From the NCBI GenBank assembly GCA_036346395.1, contig CM070604.1:34127662-34191661 (forward strand): a DNA stretch of 64,000 nucleotides. Reading direction: 5' to 3'. Positions within the stretch are counted from its first letter, which is position 1. The number at the start of each line of letters is the position of its first letter. This stretch comes from Hsuehochloa calcarea. Lineage: Eukaryota; Streptophyta; Magnoliopsida; Poales; Poaceae. Of this stretch, positions 33,163 through 43,557 are shown one piece after another. The notes under the pieces were generated by a model. The model was given only the letters and a program-made list of their open reading frames with translations, was not told where the DNA came from and made no database searches. Made by a program: the position numbers and the translations under genes.

Positions 33163-34186
33163 TTATTGAATTAACACACCACCATGACCTATGCCACTAG
33201 CACCACATTCTAATTCAAATGTCTTGCTGAAATTAGGAAATTGAAGCAAAGGGGTGTGTGTCAGCTTATCTTTGAGAGCGTCGAAAGCTTGTTGTTGTAT
33301 GGTGGCCCAAGTAAAAGGAAGACCGTTCTTTGTAAGCTCATTCAGCAGTGCAGCAAGGGTGCTGAAATCCCCAACAAAATGCCGATAGAAACTAGCAAGC
33401 CCGAGAAAACTTCGCACTTGTGTGACCGTTTTAGGAGGCGGCCAACTCTGGATAGCGACTATCTTGGCTTGATCAACTTCAATGCCCTATGGAGTAACAA
33501 CATAGCCAAGAAAAGAGACTCGATCGTGCAAAAGGTGCACTTCTCAAGGTTACCAAACAAACATGCATTTCTCAAAGCATTAAAAACAGCACGTAATCTT
33601 TCAGGTGTTCTTCATATGACTTGCTATAGATTAGAATATCATCAAAATAAACCACCATAAATTTTCTAATGAAAGCACGTAAAACTTCGTTCATCAAACG
33701 CATGAAAGTGTTAGGTGCATTAGTTAAACCAAAAGGCGTCACTAACCACTCATATAGCCCAAACTTAGTTTTAAATGTCGTTTTCCATTAATCTCCCAAT
33801 TTTATTCTAATTTGGTGGTACCCACTACGCAATTCTATCTTTGTGAAAAGAATAGAACCACTCAACTCATCCAGCATGTCGTCTAACCTAGGAATAAAAT
33901 GACGATACAGTATTGTGATATTATTAATGGCTCTACAATCAACACACATACGCCAACTACCGTCTTTCTTAGGAACCAAAAGAACAGGAACATCACAAGG
34001 ACTAAGGCTTTCCCATAGATACCCTCGGTCCAAAAGATCTTGGACTTGTCGCTGAATTTCCTTAGTCTCCTCCAGATTGGTCCTATACACCGCACGGTTT
34101 GGCAAAGTCGCTCCTGAAATTAAATCAATTTGGTGTTCAATCCCTCTAATAGGCGGCAGTCCTGGGGGTATCTCAGCTGGAAACAC
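33163..34186 (-). pseudogene. pol: Gypsy reverse transcriptase and RNase H, minus strand
   Basis: 34186-33788 holds LPPIRGIEHQIDLISGA, VLLVPKKDGSWRMCVDCRAI and GSILFTKIELRSGYHQIRI. The catalytic YFDD is encoded at 33649-33638 on the minus strand in a damaged frame. 33417-33163 gives RSFLGLASFYRHFVGDFSTL and the beginning of RNase H (FELECGASGIGHGGVLIQ). Stops separate the pieces. RNase H continues with little frame left to about 32.9 kb. Confidence 0.88.
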
Positions 34187-34198
34187 ATCCTCATATAC

Positions 34199-34927
34199 CT
34201 ACAAAAGGTTAGTGACAGCAGACGGTAAAGAGCTAGATATATCATCAGGTGAAAATAAAGCATCTTTGCATATCAAAACATAGCATGGCATATCATTATG
34301 AAAAATTTCAGCAAGATCAGATTTGGTTGCAAGCATGACACAACCCTTTAATTTAATTCCCTCGGTCCTAGAACTAGGTGCCAACCTCTCTTTCTTAGGT
34401 GGAAAAATATTCTTCACTACTTGCTGATTTTTATATACATGTTCAAGTTCTTTCTTCTCATTTTCAGCTAGCTCTTTATCACAATTCACAATTTTAATAG
34501 GTGTCAAAGGTAGCAAAGTTATTTTCTTTCCTTTGTGCATAAGAGAGTACTTATTACTTCTACCATGATGAATTGCATCGGTATCAAATTCCCATGGACG
34601 ACCTAATAAAAGTGAGCAGGCTTGCATAGGTACTACGTTGAAATCAGCAACATCATGATAGGAACCAATGGAAAAATACACTCTCACAGATTGTGTTATC
34701 TTCACCTTACCGATGTTGTTTAACTACTGAATGTGGTATGGGTGAGGACGCGCATGTGTGGTCAAGCCAAGCTTCTTGACCAATCCTGAATTCACCAAGT
34801 TATTATAGCTCCCGCCATCAATTATGACACGAACACGGTAATCCTTGACGATGAGGAACATCTGAAACAAATTATGATACTGTAGCTTCTCCTCTTGCTC
34901 TCTTTGAGTGCTCAATACTCGCTGCAC
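34199..34927 (-). pseudogene. Gypsy protease-region remnant
   Basis: 34927-34724 encodes FLIVKDYRVRVIIDGGSYNNLVNSGLVKKLGL, where IIDGGS stands where DSGAS/DTGAS is usual in retropepsins; elements of this type often have DGGS. 34705-34199 continues with DFNVVPMQACSLLLGRPWEFDTDAIHHGRSNKY, a typical block between protease and reverse transcriptase. One stop separates the two parts. Confidence 0.8.
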
Positions 34928-35095
34928 AATTATGGTCCTATAATTCGCTGTAGCTGCGACACCTAAAATTTTCTCACCATCGCTATCTGTCTCTTGATCA
35001 TCATCATTGCCTGCAAGGTTAGCTGCAAGAGCATATTCATCCTCAACATCACTAGCACTTACATAACCACCGTCTTCTGTCGCAATATACGCCCA

Positions 35096-36512
35096 CTAAC
35101 TTGGACAATCTCTCATGAAGTCGCCCATCCCTTTACAACGGTGGCACACAATGCCCGTCGTACGGCCTGTGGAAGCAACCGATGAAGAGCTCTGTGTTGG
35201 TGCCTGCACACTAGTAGATTTGCTCATCTCGGGTACGCGTGACGGTGGTCGCGGTGCTGCTGAACGCGCCCTACTCACAGAGGGGGTAGCAGATCGAAAA
35301 ACAGGAGGTGTGGTTGTCTTGGCTTGCCCCGGTGTCGATCTCGATGTAGATGTACTTCCAAAGTTGCGCCTAGTGCTTTGTTGCCGACCCTGCAATTTCA
35401 TTTCTGCCAAACAAGCCAGCAGGAACAACCTATTGATATCATTATACTCTTTGTAATCAACTATGTCCTGAATTTCACGCCTTAAAGCCCCCATAAAAAT
35501 GAGCCATCTTATCCTCCTCATCCTCTGCAGCATTACAACGCAGCATGCCTATTTGTAGTTCTTGATAATATTCATCGACAGATCTATTACCTTGTTCTAA
35601 GCGCTGCAATTTCTTACGCATATCACGTTTAAAAGCAGGAAGAATAAATCTAACACGCATAGCTACCTTCAATCTATCCCATGTATCAGGTGTTAAACCA
35701 GAATTAACTACTTGATTCCACTAAATGATAGCAAAATCTTTAAATTCACTAGTAGCTTGTCTGACTCTATGCACTTCAGGAACTAGATGGGCATTAAATT
35801 TTTGTTCAACTATCATCTCCCAATCTAGATAAATTTCAGCATCACAAACACCCGCAAAAGATGGTATGGTAAATTTAACATTAGAAAATGGGTCATCATT
35901 AGCATGAGCATTGTGGTGCTAAAATTTTTTACCTCCCATACTGTGACAGTTGTGATGTAGACGGTGTCGTTGACGTGCATCTTGGGCAGCAAGAGCAGCG
36001 TCGGCGTCGCGGTTTTGTCTCTCATTATCATCTCCCTCCTCAAGATCTTGGCCTGCATCGTGATCATACTCGCGTCCATTGTTTGGTGGCCGATTCACCA
36101 TCCTTTCAAGGCGTGTAGTGAGTGCTGCAGTACTATCATTGATGGAGTGCTGCAATTTAACCATCGTAGCTTGAAGCTTCCTATCGATGTCCTCATTAAT
36201 GGCAGTGCGTTGTTCATCCAAGAGCTTCATGAGCTCTCCCTTTACAACACACTCTTTCTCATCAGAGGTCTCACATGTTATGGTTAGTAGAAAAACAAAA
36301 GACAACACAAAGGTATTATCCCTATCAACTACTAGGTGGTGGAAGGTGGAATCACACCCTCTCAAGCGTCTTACCACACTCTTACAAATGTTCTTACCAA
36401 TGCAGCAGGTGGTACAGCCGGTGGCTGGTTCGTGATACCGTGTCAAGCGTGGGTTCGATTGTAAGAGGGGACCTGTTCTGATCAAGAGTAGGTGGAGCTT
36501 GGAAGGCTTCAA
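35096..36512 (-). pseudogene. gag: Gypsy gag with altered zinc knuckle, minus strand
   Basis: 36280-35919 carries the N-terminal coiled region (LMKLLDEQRTAINEDIDRKL; LTTRLERMVNRPPNN). The capsid part lies across 35920-35475 in interrupted frames (AEIYLDWEMIVEQKFNAHL; KRDMRKKLQRLEQGNRSVDE). 35533-35096 ends in a Ser/Thr/Pro-rich linker and the knuckle CHRCKGMGDFMRDC. The zinc-ligand His of CX2CX4HX4C is replaced by Asp, so metal binding is probably lost. A stop at the end of the 35919 frame and other breaks disable the gene. Confidence 0.82.
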
Positions 36513-37782
36513 TATGGTAGCAAGGATCAGTAATAATCAGATAAGTTAATGCAAGTTAAAAAAATTGTTCAGAGTACTTGTCAAAGTTGCTAATCCTACC
36601 CTAATCAAAGCTAGCTAATCGAAGCCCTACTAAGAGATGTGTATGTACGCACACGCAATGATCAATGTGACTTGATGTAAGCAATGGAAAACCTCACAAT
36701 AAGTGCTAGGAGAGACACTAATCAATCTACTCAAACTTCTTTGTAGGGCACAATATTATTTGCACGACGTAGAGCACAAAAGACAACAATATCGGTATCG
36801 GTGCAATGCAAACAACCCTCTAGATTGAGCAGAAACAAAAGCTAGTCTCAAACGATGAAAAAGCAAAGTTTTATATGGCTTATATATACTCATTTGAAAG
36901 GTTTCGACGAGATCTACAACTTTTCAATTGAGACAAACCCTAAATTCTGAAGGGAAGATTGAACGACAAAGATGGCCGATTTTGGGGATCTTGGATGGTT
37001 ATTGGTTGATTCTATTCATTTTTATTGGATGTGCACCGTCGTGAGCTTTCCAAAAAGCATAAAAATGTCGAATTCCGACTCCGTATGCAAAAGTTATGTC
37101 CGTTTTACGGATGGGGTGTCGGAAACGGACTCAAATTCGTTTTGGCCTCAATTGAAACTGCTATAACTTCTGATCCCGTGGAACAAACTTGCTCTAATTT
37201 TTTTGGGGAGGCTTTTGGATGTATGAAGGATGGTTCCACCATTTTTTACTATTTTTGGTGAACGTTTGATGCACTTTCCAAGTTTTAGAAAAAATAGACT
37301 CTCTCTTTTGCCTTCTTTCCTTTTTTTCTATTTTTTTTTCTCTGAACAACCGAAAACAACTCCTTCCTTTTCCTTCTTCCGGACAAACCAAAACAAACTA
37401 TCTCCTTCTCTTGCATACTGAAACTAGCAGAGGCCACGGCTGAGGTACACAGCGGCGGTAGCGGATGGCAGCGAATGGGGTTGACGTGGCAGAAGTTTTG
37501 ACACAATGATGAAGCTACACAAAGGAACACGAAGATCAAACTAGACGATGAAAAACTAGACTCTAACTAAAACTAGAAATCAGCAACTAGACACAACGAT
37601 GCAATAAAAAATTCAACAAGCAAAACTGAAAAGAAAAATAGCAATGGCTAAAAAGGGTGATGAGACAGCGGAAGAACACAATGAACAATTATTTTTATGG
37701 GGCTAATTTTCTAGCATTTTTAGGATGATGAATATAAACTAATCTAAAAGAGGAAATTATGATTACCTAACGGGCAACCATT
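36513..37782 (-). other. 5' leader of the minus-strand gypsy element
   Basis: Lies between the primer-binding site and gag. Small ORFs on both strands resemble nothing known. It contains pyrimidine-rich tracts near 37310-37390. Probably a long untranslated leader. Confidence 0.5.
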
Positions 37783-37794
37783 GCTCTGATACCA
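37783..37794 (-). other. Primer-binding site of the minus-strand gypsy element
   Basis: Minus-strand TGGTATCAGAGC, five bases after the LTR end. Matches initiator-Met tRNA. It fixes the orientation and the LTR boundary. Confidence 0.9.
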
Positions 37795-37799
37795 CCTAA

Positions 37800-38666
37800 T
37801 GTGACGGTGGCCCGATCTTCCGAAAGGTACTGATAAGTCGATTGTGGAGAACACGACGTTGATGATCCAAAGGTTCTGACCAAAACAGACCGAACCCCTC
37901 GCAATCACTACACCACTGCTCCGATGGTTATCAACTGTGCCGAACGCGGTCGACCTCGCCAAGAAGGCTATCTCCTGCAAGCAAATCGAGAACACATGCA
38001 AGAGAGTAGAAGATGCAATCTGAAATTGTATTGCGAATAAAGATTAAGTACACAAGTTGGGGTTCCTCAGCGGAACGTGCGGTGAGACTGCTAAGCATAA
38101 TAATCTCTTAAGAAAAATCCAAGGAAAACTAAAGGGGTGTGTCCTCCTTAAATAGGGGAGGGGAAGCCGCACTTATATAAGGAAATAGAGGTGATATTGT
38201 TCACATGAACAGTACAGTTGTGGTACTGTTCACGTAAACAGTACCCATGAAATGGCAGCCCAAGGGGGGAGGGGTCAGGTGGATGGCTGGCCCAAATAGC
38301 CTAAGTGGTGATACAAGGCCCTCAGCCCAAAAGGTGTCAAAGCACCGTGGATAATAAGCCTAAATTTGTTAGCCCGATGAAGTAGACCTGAATGCAGCCG
38401 AATTGGTGGAGATGGACGAATTAGGTGAAGTCCTTAATGTGTTCCTCTTACCGTGAGTTGGCTCCTCGTCTCCATGATTCCTAAGAACAAGAAAATCACA
38501 AGTCTTAGGAAGTATCAGATTCTCAGCGGAAATATTATTTACTCCTAAAAACGAGTTTACCTGATAGTTGAGTTGACGAGCACGTGCCCGAGTAATTGGA
38601 CCATGCACATCATTCATGGCAGCATCAAGAGGAGTGTTCATATCAATAGAAGTGATGTCCTCATCA
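37800..38666 (-). repeat. 5' LTR of the minus-strand gypsy element (867 bp)
   Basis: Matches 30801-31584 except for about 85 bp at 38180-38265 present only here, which contains an inverted repeat built from GTTCAC/GTGAAC and GTACTGTT/AACAGTAC motifs. The pol-tail frame (38665-38369) is open. Confidence 0.85.
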
Positions 38667-38671
38667 GGTGG

Positions 38672-39460
38672 CATGCAGCGCGTGCGGGCGCAAGGGCAGG
38701 CGTGAGCTCGCGGCATGCATGCAGCGCGATGGGCCGGCGGCAGGCCGGCCCCGCTTCAGGCGGCGTAGTGGCTTCAAGCCGGCTGCATGTCATGCACACG
38801 CGGTTGCGGTGGCGCGTTGTGTGTGGCTTTGATCCGACGACGCATGTGCGGGCGGTGTCGCGGCGACGGGCGTGCTCGGGCGGGTGGTACAAAGAATGTG
38901 TGGGGCCGGCCGGCAGATGATGGGCGGCAGCACCCCTTGCGGGAGGGCTGGGCGTGGGTCGGCGGTGGCTGCAGGCCAGGTGGTGGTGCGGTACCAAGTC
39001 GACAGCAGCACGCGGTGGCGACACGGCCACGTGCAGGTCGCCGGCAGCAGACCGACGGTGTCGAGGCCGTACAAGGGTTCGTTTGCTATTTTTTTATTGT
39101 TCATCCATGAATCGTGCAATCATTGTCTACTCTTTTCTTGTAATCTACTGATTGGCTTGGTCGGTGACTTCAAGTTGGCTTACGGTAGAGAGCAGATTTG
39201 TAATCTAGAATCCATAATGCAGTAGACATCTTCTCCTTCATGCAACCTACCGATCATCATTGTGTCAGTGACTTCAAGTTAGCTGGAGGTAGATTAAAGT
39301 GAATTTGCACCGTAGGATATAATCTAGAAAGCCAAATTTGGGGAATTGAAAGCGATCTAGAAAATACGATTCGATCTACGAGCGTTGTGCTACGATTGTT
39401 ACCTTTCGAGCCGAGTAGAGTAGGCCTAGAGGTAGGCCGGAGTTGATCATGCTGATAACG
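38672..39460 (-). other. Start of the copia leader, right of the inserted gypsy element
   Basis: GC-rich 38672-39060, then moderately AT-rich up to the 5' LTR. On the minus strand, just after the LTR, CGTTATCAGCATGATC resembles the primer-binding site of many copia elements. Two related stretches (GTGACTTCAAGTTGGCTTACGG at 39164 and GTGACTTCAAGTTAGCTGGAGG at 39268) show a local duplication of about 100 bp. The overlapping GC-rich ORFs on both strands lack similarity to known proteins. Confidence 0.5.
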
Positions 39461-39732
39461 TGTTAAGGAACCGTCAGTGACCAGGCAAGTCTGAGCGATC
39501 ACCTCGTAGACAAGCGTAGAATCGCACAGAACAATGCAAGAACAAATTGTAGATTGAACACACAGAGAGACAAAGGTGTAGGGGGTATTCTTCCTTCTTT
39601 ATTCCTTCATCAAACGATCAACCTTTTTACAATGATTGGCACTCGTATTTATAGACTACAGACCCTGTAGGGTTTAGGATGCGGCGTCCACCCATGGGCT
39701 GACTGCTAGGCCAAGTCTATGGTTTCCCAACA
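39461..39732 (-). repeat. 5' LTR of the copia element
   Basis: TGTTAAGGAACC on the left and TTTCCCAACA on the right give TGTTG/TAACA-type ends on the minus strand. Related along its length to 24903-25175. A TATAAATA box is on the minus strand near 39645-39655. Confidence 0.8.
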
Positions 39733-40246
39733 GACATTTACCCAAGGGGTACACACTAGGTGACATCTGGTTACCTAGCGGACTTGCCAAAAAATGGCCA
39801 AATTTTAATTCGAGCTGGTTATCGGAACTTTTACGGTCGGTTAACGAGATTTTCAGCCGGTTATCAAATTTGAATTCAAAACTTGGTTTCAAGCTTTTTA
39901 CCCTATTTTTTGAGATTCCAGTGGTAAATTGACCCTAGTTTTTTTTTCAATTGCTGGTTTTTTCATGTAGTAAATAGTAGATGTGGATTTTTTTAACTCA
40001 TCGATATCATGATTTTGATCTCTAGTGGGTCAACTCATACTCACTATCACGATTTGCCAATGGAAGTAGCATGCATATGGCAACATGGGAAACCCAATTA
40101 AATGTGTTTAGCCTGAGTTCTAAGTCAGGCTTGACAAAACGTTGACCCGCTAATTTTGCATAGAGGTCGTGTTCCTCTAGCTAACTGAACTACACAAGGC
40201 CCAAAATTAATGTCCCAATGGTTGGTGGGTAAGGTCATATACATCA
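39733..40246. other. Spacer between the copia element and the Helitron
   Basis: AT-rich, with repeated CGGTTA(T/A)C-type words near 39820-39865. No gene or defined repeat boundary seen. Confidence 0.4.
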
Positions 40247-40867
40247 TCTCTATATCTTACCAGGTAAACAGACAAGGAAAGGCCGCGCGTTCAGCCTATC
40301 CACGTCGTCCCTTTTTTAGATACCGTGCGTTCTTCATCCGCCATTCTTTTGGCCGTTCGATTTTTTCATGTCGCTTTTCCATACCTCTTCGATTGCATCG
40401 TCCATTCAACGATGCGTCTGCTCTCGGTAATAGCACCTTTATTTATACACTCTCCGTTTCTCGCGCCTGCTTTTAATGGAACGGTACCAGGCGGTAGGCA
40501 GTGGCAGTGTTCTTTTCTTCCCTTTTCCCCCGTTCGTTGTTCTTTCTCTACATCTTGCTTCGCCCTCTGCCGACGCCAGAGCTAACGGTGTTGCCGCCGC
40601 CGCCGTCGACGACCGCCGCGCCACCGCCCCTTGGCTCGCTGTTGACTCCTGGCGCCTCCTTTGCTTCAACGGCCTTCGCCGCCGCGCTGCGTCGCCGCTG
40701 CGGCGCGATTAAGTTGCCAGACGCCGCCGACTAACGCCAAGACACCGCGTTTTCGCCGCTTCGCTGCGCGTGTAGGCCTTCCGTCTTCTCGGCTCGCCAA
40801 GTCCCTCGACTTCGACTCAACCATGCTGGTTAGTCCTCCGGATTTTTCCTCTTCTTTACCCAAAATT

Positions 40868-41125
40868 ATTTATCGCTTTTTCCTCCTTGTCCAAATTTAT
40901 TTAGCGTTTTTTTTTTGAGCAGAGATGTCTGCGAAGGAAGACAACAAGGACTCAGTTTTCTTCCCTCACTGTACACATTCCTCAAAATTATTTGTCGCTT
41001 TTTCCTCCTTGTCCAAATTTATTTAGCATTTTTTCCCTCTTCATTGTGATTTAGTTCGTTCTTTGTTGGACAGTATGAGCAGATGTCTGCGAAGGAAGAC
41101 AACAAGGACTCAGTTTTCTTCCCTG
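40868..41125 (+). repeat. Imperfect tandem duplication in the Helitron 5' region
   Basis: GCTTTTTCCTCCTTGTCC and GATGTCTGCGAAGGAAGACA each occur twice (about 40874/40995 and 40924/41081). The second copy has extra sequence between the two words. Confidence 0.85.
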
Positions 41126-41569
41126 TGGTAAGATTCCTCGGGCGATGCAACGGTAATTATGGCAACTGCCTATTCACGATTTGATTGTAAACAGAACACC
41201 ACGACTTTTGTTCCCGTAATTCTTAGATGGCCACATATATGACTTCGTGACGCCACGCCCATTCTGCTTGCTTACCCATCCGTCTCATGCCATTTTTACT
41301 TTCTCAACTCATCGAAAAATCTACCCATGCTCGCCATTTCCACGTGTCCTCTTGACACGGTACAAGCATCGCATTCTCTCTATTTAGTCCCTACCGTGTC
41401 CGTCTAATTCTTCATCGTTATCTACATCGCTCTGCTTCGCCTCGCCGCCTCCATTTCTTCGTCTTCGTTTTCTTCGCCGGTTGTTCTGCCCCGCACGCCT
41501 TGGTTACCGCCTTCACTTTCCCGGATTATTTTTTTTTTTAGAGGTTTCTGTTCTTACTTCTAATACCTA

Positions 41570-42095
41570 GGGTTGTCTATTCGTTCTTTTGTTGTGCGTG
41601 TCACTTGTTGCTTGCTGTTCTACTTATCTATTAGCCCGATTGTTTTAGTTTTTTTCAACAATTTTTTTCTCGGTTTTAATACCTAAAGTTGCCTGTTTAT
41701 TGGTCTGTTGAGCATGTCGAATGTTACATGCTGTTCTACTTACCTGTTTCTTTGCGCCTCGCTTTTCTCCGCCGTTTCCTTTTGGTTTCGTTCACTTTGT
41801 TTTGTTTGCTTCTATTTTTCTAAATAGCTAAAGATGCCTATTTGTTGGTCTCTTGTGTATATCAGATGTTAACTGCTGTTCTACTTACCTGATTCTTTCC
41901 GCGTCGCTTTTCTCCGCCGTGTCCTTTTGATTTCATTCACTATTTTTTTAAATAGCTAAAGTTGCCTATTTGTTGGTCCGTTGTGCATGTCGGATATTAA
42001 CTATTGTTCTACTTAACTATTTCTTTTTGCCTCGCTTTTCTCCGTCCCGTCCTTTTTGTTTCATTCACTTTGTTTTGTTTGCCCCTATTTTTTAG
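41570..42095 (+). repeat. Array of about 130-145-bp repeats in a Helitron intron or leader
   Basis: Three clear copies (about 41690-41835, 41836-41964, 41965-42095) share GCCTATTTGTTGGTC, GCTGTTCTACTTACCTG and CGCTTTTCTCCGCCG with small changes. A fourth, more decayed copy begins near 41570. The array is non-coding. Confidence 0.8.
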
Positions 42096-42202
42096 CCATA
42101 TGTTCTATTGAATATTCAAAGAATGTTCAGATTCGCGTTCTACTTCGTTTCTATGTTACTCCATATTTTAAGGTAACCTGGTGCCTTATTTTTTTTCTTG
42201 CA

Positions 42203-42295
42203 GCTTCCACCACCTCTTTCGTATCCTTCTATTTCTGCGCAGAGTCCTGCTCCGACCTATCCTCTACGTTCACATTACTATTGGCTTTCGTCCAG
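42203..42295 (+). CDS. Possible upstream exon of the Helitron Rep/helicase gene
   Basis: An open segment between a pyrimidine-rich acceptor (TTTTTTTTCTTGCAG) and a donor (CCAG|GTTCG). It encodes a Pro/Ser-rich peptide (LPPPLSYPSISAQSPAP). No similarity supports it, so this is a tentative exon. Confidence 0.3.
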
Positions 42296-42618
42296 GTTCG
42301 TTTATCTTACTTCTTTCTCTAACCATTTTTTCGCAGCTTTCTGTACTCGGTCCATTCTTTTACTTCAGTTTCTCTGTATGTTATTTCTGTAATCTAGTGC
42401 CTACTGCTTCCTTTAGCTTGCTTATAGTGTACGTGTCATAGATTATCTACAATAATTGTTTGTGCAGTGTTGTTCTTTCTTCATTCAGTCTTCCAAAACG
42501 CTGCCTCCTTTTCTCTGTTAACCTTCTATTCTATCTCTCAACCCTCTTTACACGCTTGTTCCTCTCCACGGCTATTTCACTTTTTTCCCAAATTTATTGC
42601 GCTATCTCCTTTGTGCCT

Positions 42619-43557
42619 ATGGACGAATCACGTAAAAGACGCCACGACCGTCAATTACAAAATGCTCGTCGCCGTGCATATCGTGCAGGTCTGCACGCAA
42701 CTTTTTGTTCGTCTGTTGTATCTACGCACATCCTATGTCATACTTTTCTTACTCTAATTTTTTTTTCTTTACTTTCTCATTGCATCTATACTTACTTACC
42801 CATCTATATTACTTACTCAGATCCTTCAATTGACTGCCGGCTAATAGCTGCTTGTCCTTTATACCCGCCTGAATATATCGATTCTCTAAAAGGTATTTTC
42901 TAATAGTCTATAGTCTACTCCTTCCCTACTTCTTCTGCTTGTAATCCTTATGCACTTCTCTTGTTTCTAGCTTACCCTCGCTATTTTCCACTCTAAATAA
43001 AAAACTTGTTAATTGCTCTTCTGTCCAAATGGTAGCTTCTTTCCCAGGTAGATCATATTATGGCGGCCCTGACTACCAATGCACGCACTGTTCTGCGCTC
43101 TTCTGGTATCGTGAGAGATCAAAAATGCATTCTTCCGTAAGAGCCCAACGTTTCATCTATAACAACTGCTGCAGAGGTGGTCAGATTCGGTTGCCTACCT
43201 TTAGACAACCACCTCCTTTTCTAAAAGATCTTTTGCAATTCAACGGCGATTCTCGATGCAAAAATTTTTTACGCCAAATACGTCAATACAACTGTCTATT
43301 CGCTTTCACTTCTATGGGTGCCAACATAGATCGTTCGGTAAATGCACGTGGTGGCCCATACGTGTTCAGTATTAGTGGCCAAGTTCATCATCGTATTGGT
43401 TCTTTGGTACCCTACGATGATAAACCTCCTAAATTTATTCAGCTCTACATATACGACACTAATAATGAGGTTGACAATAGAATCCATGCTTTAGATGTGT
43501 CTGAGAATACTAATGGCCAATTAGATCCCCTTATAGTTACCGGCCTTATAAACATGC
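42619..43557 (+). pseudogene. Helitron Rep/helicase N terminus, three exons, cut by the gypsy insertion
   Basis: Exons 42619-42688, 42821-42892 and 43048-43557 join in phase with GT/AG introns. The first is basic (MDESRKRRHDRQLQNARRR). The third has PDYQCTHCSALFWYRERSK, the cysteine-bearing motif near the start of Helitron helicase-like proteins, and later RGGPYVFSISGQVHHRIGSL and QLYIYDTNNEVDNRI, also typical of that family. The frame is interrupted at 43557 by the LTR and resumes at 55872 after the CATGC duplication. The true start could lie upstream. Confidence 0.8.

Larger units (their letters stand above)
30801..38666 (-). mobile_element. Ty3/gypsy element, minus strand, with pol tail overlapping the LTR
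   Basis: LTRs at 37800-38666 (5') and 30801-31584 (3') begin TGATGAGGACATC and end CCGTCACA on the minus strand. The primer-binding site is at 37783-37794, and the polypurine tract next to the 3' LTR reads AAGAAGGGGATGA. The flanks GGTGA (30796-30800) and GGTGG (38667-38671) are a duplication with one mismatch. Gag and pol domains are in standard order but contain stops, so the element is dead. It is inserted in the leader of the copia element. Confidence 0.85.
24903..39732 (-). mobile_element. Ty1/copia element, minus strand, split by later insertions
   Basis: Related roughly 272-bp LTRs lie at 24903-25175 (3') and 39461-39732 (5'). Between them, read leftward, are leader sequence (39460-38672 and 30795-29881), gag-like sequence (29880-29300) and pol (26780-25377), the correct order. 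Subtracting the gypsy element at 30801-38666 and the solo LTR at 28269-29224 leaves about 6.0 kb, a normal copia size. The two LTRs differ at many positions, and the outer flanks (CACAA, GACAT) do not match. The element is therefore old, or its two halves come from different copies; I favour one old element. Confidence 0.6.
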
